Source: Flavobacteriaceae bacterium (GTDB lineage: Bacteria; Bacteroidota; Bacteroidia; Flavobacteriales; Flavobacteriaceae). Taken from it: a stretch of 64,000 nucleotides of DNA. The notes below the pieces were generated by a model. That model had not been told where the DNA came from. It was given only the letters and a program-made list of their open reading frames with translations, and ran no database searches. Of the stretch, positions 18,086 through 26,044 are shown piece by piece; position 1 is the first letter of the stretch; every line of letters begins with the position of its first letter. Location: assembly GCA_028284005.1 (NCBI GenBank), contig JANQSO010000014.1, forward strand, positions 1-64,000, in the 5' to 3' direction. A program made the position numbers and the translations under genes.

Positions 18086-19762
18086 ATGAAATATAATAGA
18101 AGAAAATTTATTTCTTTTTTGGGAAAAGCAAGTTTAGGTTTTATGGTAACTCCTCCTTTTTTAATAGGTTGTGGTAACACTGCCATACCAGTAAAAATAA
18201 AAAGACTTTCAGAAGAAAAGTTTCGGCAACTCAAAAACTTAGCCTTAGAAGCATTGTCACCATCTAACAAAGATGATTTATTACTCGCAAAAGGATTAGA
18301 TTATCATGTTATACTTAAATGGGGAGACAGGATCAGTAATAAAGATTCCTTTGGTTTTAATAATGATTTTACCTGCTTCATCCCTTTCGATAAAAAGAAC
18401 CCAAAAGACGGATTGCTATGGGTAAATCATGAATATGTAAATCCGCTTTTTGTTTCTGACTTCAATTTTAGAAATTATGACGATCCTTTTCGGCATCGAA
18501 CCCTGGAGCAAGTAGATAAAGAGATGTATAATGTTGGCGGAAGTATTGTACGAGTCAAAGAAGAAAACGGAAGATGGAACATTGTAGAAAATGATCCTCA
18601 TAACAGAAGAATTACTGCTAAAACACCCATGCAATTGAACTGGGATCATCCAATTAAAGGAAAAACTACAGTTATTGGAACACATAGTAATTGCTCTGGT
18701 GGTATTACCCCGTGGAATACCTTTCTGAGCTGTGAAGAAAACTACGATAGTTTTTTTGGTGAAACTGAGTATGATGAAAATAACACTGCCACTAAGAGGC
18801 CCAGTGATTACGGGTGGGAAAATTTTTATGATTACCCGCCAGAACACTATGGCTGGGTAGTAGAAATTGATCCTAAGGACGGAACAGCGCAAAAACATAT
18901 TGCTTTAGGGCGCTTTGCCCATGAATGCTGTACCTTGTATGAGTTAGATGATAAACGAGTCGTTGCCTATACCGGAGATGATAAAGACGACGAACATTTG
19001 TATAAATTTATTTCTTCTAGGCCAGGATCTTTAAAAGTAGGTACACTTTATGTGGCAGATACTATTAATGGAAAATGGCTCGCCTTAGACTGGGAAAACC
19101 AACCTGTTTTAAGAAACAAATTTAAAGACCAGACCGAGGTGTTAATTAGAGCCAGAGAAGCCGCAAGATTATTGGGCGCAACAGAGTTAAATAGGCCTGA
19201 GGACATTGAAATTGATCCTATTACCGGAAATATATTTGTGACCTTAACCAACAATAAGAGTAAAAATGATTTCCATGGTTCTATCCTAAAAATAGAAGAA
19301 ACCGATGGAGCGTTTGACTCCTTAACCTTTAAAGCCTCTACTTACAAAGCAGGTGGCAAGGAAAACGGATTCTCTTGCCCGGATAATTTGGCTTTTGATC
19401 TATCAGGAAATCTCTGGATGACTTCAGACATATCAGGAAGTGCAATGAATAAAGAAAATGGGCCTTATATGCCATTTAAGAATAATGGTTTGTTTGTAAT
19501 TCCCAGGTATGGAAAAGACGCAGGAAAGGTAATTCAAGTAGCCTCGGCTCCAAGAGATGCTGAGCTCACGGGCCCTTGGTTTTCACCAGACGGGAAAACA
19601 TTATTTTTAAGTATACAACATCCGGGCGAGCAAACCACTGATTTGAAAAACCCTACAAGCAAATGGCCGTTTGATGAAGATAATATTCCGAAACCTGCGG
19701 TTGTTGCTATCACAGGTGACTTAATTGAGAAAATGAATATGTTGAATCAAATTGAAATGTAA
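18086..19762 (+). CDS. PhoX-like (DUF839) protein with Tat-type lipoprotein signal
   Basis: 558 residues. The N terminus has a twin-arginine motif (NRRKFISFL, residues 4-12) and a lipobox-like LIGC at 26-29, so export in folded form and lipid anchoring are likely. The body shows PhoX hallmarks: NCSGGITPWNTFLSCEEN, GRFAHE, ENGFSCPDNLAFD and TGPWFSPDGKTLFLSIQHPG. PhoX enzymes are Ca/Fe-dependent alkaline phosphatases. Substrate here is unknown, and it could be a phosphatase or a related beta-propeller protein. It is the last gene before the island. Confidence 0.8.
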   Translation: MKYNRRKFISFLGKASLGFMVTPPFLIGCGNTAIPVKIKRLSEEKFRQLKNLALEALSPSNKDDLLLAKGLDYHVILKWGDRISNKDSFGFNNDFTCFIPFDKKNPKDGLLWVNHEYVNPLFVSDFNFRNYDDPFRHRTLEQVDKEMYNVGGSIVRVKEENGRWNIVENDPHNRRITAKTPMQLNWDHPIKGKTTVIGTHSNCSGGITPWNTFLSCEENYDSFFGETEYDENNTATKRPSDYGWENFYDYPPEHYGWVVEIDPKDGTAQKHIALGRFAHECCTLYELDDKRVVAYTGDDKDDEHLYKFISSRPGSLKVGTLYVADTINGKWLALDWENQPVLRNKFKDQTEVLIRAREAARLLGATELNRPEDIEIDPITGNIFVTLTNNKSKNDFHGSILKIEETDGAFDSLTFKASTYKAGGKENGFSCPDNLAFDLSGNLWMTSDISGSAMNKENGPYMPFKNNGLFVIPRYGKDAGKVIQVASAPRDAELTGPWFSPDGKTLFLSIQHPGEQTTDLKNPTSKWPFDEDNIPKPAVVAITGDLIEKMNMLNQIEM

Positions 19763-19835
19763 CGTTATACCTAACAAAAAAAAGTTGCTTTAATTCTTAT
19801 AAAATCCTGTTTTAGGAAGGCAAACAAAAAAGGTC

Positions 19836-19913
19836 CTCAATTTCGAAGCAAACTTCGATTGACCCCAAAATAAAAGCTCCTTGATTTCTCAAGGAGCCTC
19901 TTTGTAGCGGGAG
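19836..19913. repeat. Left 78-bp direct repeat of the genomic island (displaced tRNA 3' end)
   Basis: These 78 bp recur at 25660-25737 with one mismatch (gattgacccc versus gattgatccc). The block contains a TCGAAG/CTTCGA inverted repeat, a rho-independent terminator stem (19876-19897) and ends with gtagcgggag, the last bases of tRNA-fMet on the minus strand. It is the copy cut off from the tRNA body, as expected for an element integrated at the tRNA 3' end. Confidence 0.85.
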
Positions 19914-20185
19914 ATATCGAATTATCGAACCAATTTATAAGAGATTTCGTATCAATAATTGAATTTAAATATTAATAAAATTCCCATCTATAATTTATAG
20001 TAATTAAAAAAATACGATGAAATAAACCAAACGTTTTATCAACTTGTAAGCATCTAATAATGTGGACAATTGTTTAATAAGTATTCAAAATAGCGATGAA
20101 ATGAACGTTAAATTCAATTAAATTTAAACAGGGAGAAACATATTTTATCATTTTAAAAAATGCTTAAAATAAAAATACAAATTTA
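19914..20185. other. Intergenic, AT-rich left end of island
   Basis: No gene is seen in these 272 bp. They contain two similar short stretches (tacgatgaaataaaccaaacg near 20013 and gcgatgaaatgaacgttaaa near 20094). No TAnnTTTG promoter box was found on the plus strand, so the promoter of the caspase operon is unclear. Confidence 0.5.
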
Positions 20186-20461
20186 ATGGAAATTGAAATT
20201 ATAACTGACATTAAGAATACGAAAGCTATTCATCCAACTATTAAATCCAAATTAGACATAAATAAACTAAAAGATAATTTACGGGATTTTTGCAAAGAAA
20301 TTTCATCAGTAATTCCTACAGAACCATTTAATTCATTTAACCTTTCGGAAATCAGTTTGACAGTGGAAATTTCAGCTGAAGGCGGGATTAGTTTAATAGG
20401 CACATCTAAAGTTAGTGCATCAAGTGCTATTCAATTAAAATTCAGTAAGGTTGAAAAGTAA
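20186..20461 (+). CDS. Pepco-like small protein, partner of the caspase
   Basis: 91 residues. The C-terminal half (LSEISLTVEISAEGGISLIG, ending AIQLKFSKVEK) has the beta-strand pattern of the peptidase-co-occurring (Pepco/CU044_2847-like) domain: a 'VEISAEGGI' strand, a 'GTSKV' strand and a terminal 'IQLKF' strand. Such domains are found beside caspase-like or trypsin-like proteases in bacterial conflict systems. The stop overlaps the caspase start by 11 bp, which implies translational coupling. The family assignment rests on motif resemblance and needs a profile search. Confidence 0.6.
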   Translation: MEIEIITDIKNTKAIHPTIKSKLDINKLKDNLRDFCKEISSVIPTEPFNSFNLSEISLTVEISAEGGISLIGTSKVSASSAIQLKFSKVEK

Positions 20462-22085
20462 CAGAGGAGCAATACTATTAGGTATTGAAAATTACGAAAG
20501 TAAGGACTTTGACAACTTAAGTGTTGTCAAAAATGATTTAGCATCAATTGAGGAAGCGTTATTAAATCATAACTATAGAACGATTAGTATTTTAGATGAG
20601 AACCATAACCTCGAAATAAATTCAAAACAAGAGGTTCTTGATTTTACTGTGTCTTCGTTGGAAAATGAAGTCTTAAAAAATGTAGATACTTTAATAGTAT
20701 ATTTCAGTGGACACGGAATAAATCATGAAGGGCGAGATTATATTATTTTTGGTGATGGTGGTGCACCAGGCTCAAGTGGACACATAAATGGTAATTTAGA
20801 GTTGGATAAATTTTCTGAGCTTATTTTAAATACGCATGATGCTAGTACTATAATATTTATTTTGGATGCTTGTCGAAATAACGTAAATAATATTCCTGGA
20901 TATAATAAGAAATGGGTTTCTAGCACCAGTTTCTGTAGAAAAACAGAAAGTCAAATTATTTTTGGTTTAGTTGCATGCGGTGAAAATGAATATGCATATT
21001 TTGGTGATGGAATACGGTATTCTCAGAAACCAAATAGTTTTTTTACAAAAGCAGTTTGTGATTACTTATTATCACCCGAATTAAAAAAACTCGACATACA
21101 GACTTTTTACAGCAAAATTGTAGAACAAATACAAATAGTTCTCAGGGATAGAGGAAAAGAGAATATTCAACAACCAAAAATAATATATGAAAAATCAGAA
21201 ATAGGAGTACGAGAGTTAAGTGCTATTGATGTTAGAAACAAATTTCCTAACAGTTTGAATTCACCATTTCCAAAATTAAAAAGAGGTGAGTTAAGCAAGT
21301 TCTTGGAACTTCTAACAAGTAATAAGAATGAACATTATGGACCAGCATATATTACAGATATCCAACTAGGCGTCTGTATGATACTAGAAACATTAGGATT
21401 AATAAAGGTTAGAAAAGGAGATAAACCCGAAGAATATATTATCGACAGGAGTTGGTTAATTACAAGCAAGAAAATAGACGACTATTTTATGAAAAGTTTA
21501 GCTAGGGCTATAAAAGATAAAGTCAAAACCAATATTGATTGGAATTCTCCCTTAGCAACATCAAGAAATTTACGGTCAATGGAAAGGAAAGTATCTGGTA
21601 GCGAACTTGTACACACTTATCAAGAAGCGATAGTAAATCAAATCAATGAAAAACAAGAAGACATAAAAGAAAAATACGTTGTAAAAATATTAATTCCCAT
21701 TAAATACAAAAAAAGTGGACTTAAAATTGTTACAGAATTGTATGGAACAATTGGCAGCTATGTTTTACCTGTTATGAAGCTTGATTACAAATCGTCTAAA
21801 AAAGCATTTATAGACCCATTAACTCAAATGTTTGGCGCTAGCATAGTTTCTGTTCTGGATAAAAGATTAGAACCCTTTAATGATTATTCACCAAATACAG
21901 GGATGTATACGAGATATTATGTTAGAATCTTAATTCCAAAATTTGATTCAAAACCTAAATCTGGTGACTATAAAATAATACCTTTTAAAAATATAAAAAA
22001 TGGCGGGGAATCAAAGTTCAGAGAAGGGTTTATCAAAGAAATCTTACCATTAATTGAAAAACACATTAGTTATGAAGAGCAATAA
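20451..22085 (+). CDS. Caspase-fold (peptidase C14) protease with C-terminal effector/sensor region
   Basis: 544 residues starting with TTG inside the upstream gene; no ATG exists near the N terminus and the caspase fold begins at residue 7. The p20-like domain (7 to about 250) has the catalytic His in YFSGHG (His88) and Cys in ILDACRN (Cys141). The C-terminal 290 residues hold a winged-helix-like segment (about 260-345) and an alpha/beta region (about 395-535, with IPIKYKKSGLKIVTELYG) that I do not recognise. Bacterial caspases act as proteases triggered during phage or toxin conflicts. The catalytic dyad is intact, so the enzyme is probably active. Overlaps the next gene by 14 bp. Confidence 0.85.
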   Translation: MKSNRGAILLGIENYESKDFDNLSVVKNDLASIEEALLNHNYRTISILDENHNLEINSKQEVLDFTVSSLENEVLKNVDTLIVYFSGHGINHEGRDYIIFGDGGAPGSSGHINGNLELDKFSELILNTHDASTIIFILDACRNNVNNIPGYNKKWVSSTSFCRKTESQIIFGLVACGENEYAYFGDGIRYSQKPNSFFTKAVCDYLLSPELKKLDIQTFYSKIVEQIQIVLRDRGKENIQQPKIIYEKSEIGVRELSAIDVRNKFPNSLNSPFPKLKRGELSKFLELLTSNKNEHYGPAYITDIQLGVCMILETLGLIKVRKGDKPEEYIIDRSWLITSKKIDDYFMKSLARAIKDKVKTNIDWNSPLATSRNLRSMERKVSGSELVHTYQEAIVNQINEKQEDIKEKYVVKILIPIKYKKSGLKIVTELYGTIGSYVLPVMKLDYKSSKKAFIDPLTQMFGASIVSVLDKRLEPFNDYSPNTGMYTRYYVRILIPKFDSKPKSGDYKIIPFKNIKNGGESKFREGFIKEILPLIEKHISYEEQ

Positions 22086-22986
22086 GACACACCAGTTAAA
22101 AGTGGAGGATTTAAAGATTCTTGATTTTGAAAAATTATGTGTTCCAGAAATAATTTTTCCAGATGCAGAGTTGTTGGAAAGTTTTAATCAAGGTGTAATA
22201 ATTTTAGAAAACCATCAAGTGAGTAAAAATCTTCTAAATCAAGCTTATCAAGATTCGTTTAATTTCTTTCATCTTGATTCTGATATTAAAATGAAATATG
22301 CATACCAGAATACTAAACAAGGTGCTTATGGAAATACTGGATACTTTCCGTTTGGAAGTGAAAAAGCCATTTCAGTTGATGTAAATGACGAAAAGGAGTT
22401 TTTTCATGTAGCGAGAAATTTTTTTCCCAGTTCTTACTCAGAATTTTATTCAAAAAATTATTGGCCTGAGGAAATAGACTCATTTAAAGATACTTTTTCT
22501 AACTTGTTTAATCAACTTGAATTTATTGGGAGTGTTTTGTGTCAGAATATTTTGAGAATATTAGGATATGAAAAATCATACATTTCAGAAATTCTTGTTG
22601 CAGGAAATAGCATCCTTAGAAGCATTAAATACCCTGTTACTAGGGAGGATGGTATATGTGCTGCACCGCATACTGGAATTCAATTAATAGGAATCCAACC
22701 TCCTGCTACGTCAAAAGGATTAGAAATTAACTTGAATGGAAAGTGGTATCAACCAACAGGTGATGAGTGGAATGACAAGTTAATTATTAACATAGGGGAA
22801 ATGTTAGGGCATTTATCAGAAAATAAATTTAAACCCACACTACATAGAGTGGCAAAGACACAAATTGAAAGACATGCAATCGTTTTTTTCTACCATCCAA
22901 ATCATTTGACAAAAATAAAATATAAGAACAATACTATAATGGCTGGTGAGTTAATAAAAAACAGATTGTCAGAGTTAGGATTGTGA
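22072..22986 (+). CDS. Isopenicillin-N-synthase-like Fe(II)/2-oxoglutarate protein with HTG motif
   Basis: 304 residues from the ATG at 22072 (a TTG at 22054 is in frame but less likely). It has the DIOX_N segment with FHLDSDIKMKYAYQ and the oxygenase core with INLNGKWYQPTGDEW, LIINIGEMLGHLSENKFKPT, LHRV and an Arg in ERHAIVFFYHPNH. The iron triad of the family is HxD...H. Here it reads PHTG (His200, Gly202) and LHRV (His258), so the carboxylate ligand is replaced by glycine. That exchange is known from Fe/2OG radical halogenases (WelO5, BesD), where a halide takes the open site. Either a halogenase-like chemistry or loss of activity is possible. Overlaps both neighbours. Confidence 0.75.
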   Translation: MKSNKTHQLKVEDLKILDFEKLCVPEIIFPDAELLESFNQGVIILENHQVSKNLLNQAYQDSFNFFHLDSDIKMKYAYQNTKQGAYGNTGYFPFGSEKAISVDVNDEKEFFHVARNFFPSSYSEFYSKNYWPEEIDSFKDTFSNLFNQLEFIGSVLCQNILRILGYEKSYISEILVAGNSILRSIKYPVTREDGICAAPHTGIQLIGIQPPATSKGLEINLNGKWYQPTGDEWNDKLIINIGEMLGHLSENKFKPTLHRVAKTQIERHAIVFFYHPNHLTKIKYKNNTIMAGELIKNRLSELGL

Positions 22987-23597
22987 ACACCCTAAATCAA
23001 AATACTTATATTTCAATAGTTGGTCCTCCTGGGTCTGGCAAGACTACTCTTTTAAATAACCTAAAAAATTACGGTTATTCAATAATTGAGGATGAAATTG
23101 AAAAAACTTCTCTATTAGATGATTTTCATGCCAATAGAGAAGACTTAACTGCCTTTACGTTTCAAACAGCCATTCTACAAAAAAGGTGTGAAAAATTAGG
23201 AAAGGAGATTATAAAAGAAAGAGATAATAACTCCTTTCGTTTGATATCTGATTTTGATATTTTACTCATGGGAAGAGTTTTTTCCAATATGTTTGTTTCT
23301 AATTATTTAAAGGACCTATATTTAAAAATTGAAGATGCTGTTTTCGAATTTCATGATTTAATTAACTCGGGCTTTACAATATTTTTAGATGCCCCAGAAA
23401 GTAATCTTCTTGAACGAATAAAGAAAAGGGATGGTTATGCTGATGACAGAGTAAAACTAGAAACGATTGAGGAAATACGTAAAAATTATCATATAGAATA
23501 TGAGCGATTCGACAACAAAAAATTGATGCTGAATACTGAAAACCTTAGCGCTGAAGAAATAACTACACAGATATTAAAGATTATTGGAAACTTTTAA
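22983..23597 (+). CDS. Deoxynucleoside-kinase-like P-loop protein
   Basis: 204 residues with a GTG start that overlaps the preceding stop by 4 bp (GTGA). Walker A GPPGSGKTT lies at 14-22. The segment LLDDFHANREDLTAFTFQTA then ILQKR, the 'SDFD' near 89-92 and the basic lid ERIKKRDGYADDR at 144-156 follow the layout of dNK/thymidylate-kinase-type enzymes. Standard AAA+ motifs are absent, so a small-molecule kinase is more likely than an ATPase. A nucleoside or nucleotide substrate is inferred. Last gene of the four-gene overlapping operon. Confidence 0.7.
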   Translation: MNTLNQNTYISIVGPPGSGKTTLLNNLKNYGYSIIEDEIEKTSLLDDFHANREDLTAFTFQTAILQKRCEKLGKEIIKERDNNSFRLISDFDILLMGRVFSNMFVSNYLKDLYLKIEDAVFEFHDLINSGFTIFLDAPESNLLERIKKRDGYADDRVKLETIEEIRKNYHIEYERFDNKKLMLNTENLSAEEITTQILKIIGNF

Positions 23598-23721
23598 TTT
23601 TTCCTATTCCACCAGATGGAAAATGGGCCATGGGAGAAGCTTATCTTTGATTTTATGAAAAAATGCGGTTTGGATAGAATCTATGGAGAGATAGTATAAA
23701 ATAGATGACATTGCGCAAAAA
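23598..23721. other. Convergent intergenic stretch, possible scrap ORF
   Basis: Between converging genes. An ATG frame at about 23615-23698 encodes MENGPWEKLIFDFMKKCGLD and seven more residues; its DNA start (ggaaaatgggcc...agaagctta) resembles the segment near 25580-25612 at the island's right end. It is probably a remnant, with no visible function. Confidence 0.3.
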
Positions 23722-24915
23722 CTAGTAGAACTCGTTAGTCCTGGTCAGTTTATATTTCTTTTCATCAATTTTCTCTATTTCTAATCTTTCCTTTGTTCTA
23801 ATAAGGTATGGAACACCATCATTGTCAAATTCGTACTTTCTTCCTGAATAAAACAGCTTATCACTCAAGTCTGAATGGATATAATCAAGTAAGTCTACAT
23901 ACTCCTGGTAATTCCAATTGTTTTTAGAGTCTATCGGCTCCACGATAAATGACTTACCGTCTATCCTATCTATTGCAAATTCCCGACCAGTAAAGAAATC
24001 ATGTCCTAATGTTATTTCTTCAACTAATTCCTTATCATAAACAGCATGTCTGCTCTCTTTAATTCCATTAATATCTGGCCTTGGGTCTAAGCCAGACTTG
24101 GAACAAGGAATTCCCATCTGTTGTTTACTTATGATAAAACGCCATTCATTCTCATAACCCCATTTTTTAGATTTCACATTGGTGCCGTAAAAAAAGGGTA
24201 TTGTGGGATTCTTAAAGTCGCTAAAATCAATTGGATTTAATTTGTCAGTATAGTTTATCGGAAACAATCCATAACATCCATCTGTTCCTATATTCTTTCT
24301 AATACTAGATTCTAATTTTTCAGTATCAAATTTAAGTTGAAACCCTTTTTCCTGCGTATAATGAGGCCACATTAGTTCATTCTTATCAACACCAGTTAAC
24401 GATATTATTCCAAAAATACTAGACATGTATTCCCAAAATAAAAATATATAATTGTGAGAATAATAACCCTCGACATTATCGTTTTCATAGAATTCAAGAA
24501 GTTCTTCTTCCGTTTTATATACTTCGCCTAAGAACTTTTGATAATAGGCAAAATCCAACCTTCTTCTTGAACCAATGAGAAAAACGCTTGAATCTAAACT
24601 GTCATTCAGTTCATAGGGATGAGAGGCATAGAGATAACCTTTAAGCAATGCATCGACAGAAAACTTACTAATACTATAAAATTTATAGATTGATTCTGGT
24701 TTTGGAATGTCATGAATTATTTCACAGGTCAATCCATCCTTCACTGGTATTTCCTTATAGGTAAAACCATTGTATTTGTATTCTTGATTCATGCGATTAT
24801 TCTTTTTTAATTTCTTTTTACTACGCCTTCTCTGGAGCACTAAGTAAACTATTAAAAAAACTATTGCTATTGGGATAATTATTTTCAACGCATCAAGCAA
24901 AGTAAAATCTACCAT
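23722..24915 (-). CDS. Membrane-anchored DUF2971 protein
   Basis: 397 residues from the ATG at 24915 (a TTG two codons upstream is in frame). One N-terminal transmembrane helix (ALKIIIPIAIVFLIVYLVL) is followed by a basic stretch and a DUF2971 domain: YKFYSISKFSVDALLKGYLY, ASHPYELNDSLDS, LMWPHYTQEKGFQLKFD and KWGYENEWRFI. DUF2971 proteins are widespread in variable islands and often near defence genes; their activity is unknown. A membrane anchor on this domain is not usual. It follows the JAMM remnant after about 16 bp on the same strand, so the two may have been an operon. Confidence 0.75.
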   Translation of the reverse strand: MVDFTLLDALKIIIPIAIVFLIVYLVLQRRRSKKKLKKNNRMNQEYKYNGFTYKEIPVKDGLTCEIIHDIPKPESIYKFYSISKFSVDALLKGYLYASHPYELNDSLDSSVFLIGSRRRLDFAYYQKFLGEVYKTEEELLEFYENDNVEGYYSHNYIFLFWEYMSSIFGIISLTGVDKNELMWPHYTQEKGFQLKFDTEKLESSIRKNIGTDGCYGLFPINYTDKLNPIDFSDFKNPTIPFFYGTNVKSKKWGYENEWRFIISKQQMGIPCSKSGLDPRPDINGIKESRHAVYDKELVEEITLGHDFFTGREFAIDRIDGKSFIVEPIDSKNNWNYQEYVDLLDYIHSDLSDKLFYSGRKYEFDNDGVPYLIRTKERLEIEKIDEKKYKLTRTNEFY

Positions 24916-24931
24916 ATCCAAAAGTGATTTA

Positions 24932-25246
24932 TTATTTGTGTTCCATCAATTCTGTTAAACCTTCTCCGTCGTAATATGCTAAGTAAATACTTTTTAGACC
25001 AACAATAATCATAAGTAAAAAATCCTCGTTTATATCGTTTCTCTTAAATTGCTTGGCAATTATTTTTTTTATCAACATTAGAAGGAGTAGGGTTGTTTTC
25101 TGGATGGGTGTGCCATTCCCCAAGATAAATAACTTTACCGTTACTGTTCAAAAACTCATAGTCGATAAAAAGCTGACCAGATTTTTTATGCCTAACAAAA
25201 GTGGTTCTATTTGCCCAATCATAAGCGGTTGGAATGGATGCTTTAG
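24932..25246 (-). pseudogene. JAMM/MPN-type metallopeptidase, truncated and frameshifted
   Basis: The upstream frame reads IPTAYDWANRTTFVRHKKSG, then IYLGEWHTHPENNPTPSNVD. The last part is a perfect JAMM metal motif (HTH, seven residues, SNVD). Directly after it an A8 run (25063-25070 as T8 on plus) shifts the frame: the zero frame stops at once, while the next frame continues KKIIAKQFKRNDINEDFLLM to the end at 24932. Seven A's would restore one continuous protein. The N-terminal part with the catalytic Glu is missing because a recombinase fragment abuts near 25246. Related JAB proteins occur with E1/E2-like conflict systems. Confidence 0.7.
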
Positions 25247-25615
25247 AGATTAATAATCCAACAAAAGCAAAGATATAATTTAAAAATATCGAACCTAGAC
25301 AAAATGATTGATAAGTGTATTGGAGTTACTAAAAACCTCAGTAATAACTGGGTTTTAACGAATATAGATAACAAAGTGTCACTTCAAAAATTGATATTTC
25401 CAAATGGAATCGTCGTCGACCCGATAAAAAGGCAATATCGAACCTCAAAAGTAAATCAAGTATTTTCTGCAATAGCAAGTATATCAAGTGACAATAAGCC
25501 TGAAAGCAAAAACGCACCATCTGTTTTGGATGATGCGTCAAGCTTAGTAGCGGGAGCAGGATTCATTTCCCATATCCTTTGGCATGGGAAATGGGCCTTA
25601 AAAGGGGAAGCTTAA
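25247..25615 (+). pseudogene. C-terminal remnant of a large serine recombinase reading into an att-like site
   Basis: The frame opens after a TAG at 25244 and reads QKQRYNLKISNLDKMIDKC, then LQKLIFPNGIVVDP and YRTSKVNQVFSAIASIS. These are typical of the end of Bacteroidota 'recombinase family' serine integrases (coiled coil, LQxLIFPxGI, RTxxVN). The frame then runs through a hairpin and LVAGAGF, which is the translation of a tRNA 3' end, and ends in unrelated sequence. Catalytic and zinc-ribbon regions are absent, so the island cannot excise by its own recombinase. Confidence 0.65.
25514..25564 (-). repeat. Third tRNA-fMet 3'-end-like core with its own hairpin
   Basis: gtagcgggagcaggattc (25547-25564) matches the tRNA-fMet 3' end at 25728-25745 with one mismatch. 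It is preceded by a hairpin (cgcaccatc / gatgatgcg, about 25514-25538), in the same relation as the true tRNA and its terminator. This looks like a leftover attachment site from another integration event. Confidence 0.55.
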
Positions 25616-25659
25616 CAAAGAAGCTCTTATTGCTCCGCAATACCATCTTTTATTTCGTT
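25563..25659. other. Short spacer with inverted repeat at island right end
   Basis: Between the third core and the right direct repeat. It holds the inverted repeat catttccca / tgggaaatg (25564-25592) and no gene. Confidence 0.4.
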
Positions 25660-25728
25660 CTCAATTTCGAAGCAAACTTCGATTGATCCCAAAATAAAAG
25701 CTCCTTGATTTCTCAAGGAGCCTCTTTG

Positions 25729-25737
<9 letters not shown>
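25660..25737. repeat. Right 78-bp direct repeat of the island, including tRNA-fMet 3' end
   Basis: It matches 19836-19913 at 77 of 78 positions. It contains the tRNA terminator and the last nine bases of tRNA-fMet, so the tRNA gene stays intact after integration. Confidence 0.85.
25700..25721 (-). terminator. Rho-independent terminator of tRNA-fMet
   Basis: Minus strand: GCTCCTTGA, GAAA-like loop, TCAAGGAGC followed by TTTTATTTT. A copy exists at 19876-19897 inside the left repeat. Confidence 0.8.
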
Positions 25738-25801
<64 letters not shown>

Positions 25802-25859
25802 ATATGGACGGCAAAGATACAAAGGATTTGTTGTATCCGCAAAGTCTTTTATGAAAATA

Positions 25860-26042
25860 TTATTGTTCTATACTGTTGGCCGTGAACGCCACCAGTACCC
25901 GGTCTTTAAATGTAGGAGTAACCTCTATAGGGTTGCAGCAAACTTCACAATCCTCAATATACATTTGGTGGATTACCGAAACATCCAATAACATGGATAT
26001 TTCTTCCCAACAATATGGACACTGAAAAGAATGCTCAAACAT
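25860..26042 (-). CDS. CPXCG-motif cysteine-rich protein
   Basis: 60 residues with CPYC at 8-11 and CEVC at 33-36, the two Cys pairs of the CPXCG family, likely a zinc ribbon. Such proteins are small, cytoplasmic and uncharacterised. It starts 2 bp after the end of the ABC-F gene and is probably cotranscribed with it. Confidence 0.85.
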   Translation of the reverse strand: MFEHSFQCPYCWEEISMLLDVSVIHQMYIEDCEVCCNPIEVTPTFKDRVLVAFTANSIEQ

Positions 26043-26044
26043 TT

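Noticed and set aside
25246..25330. Further upstream codons of the JAMM remnant
   Set aside because: The frame there has no Met and lies opposite the recognisable recombinase coding sequence; the similarity to JAMM proteins ends at the breakpoint.
25563..25659. Insertion sequence at the right end of the island
   Set aside because: The inverted repeat is short and there is no transposase frame.
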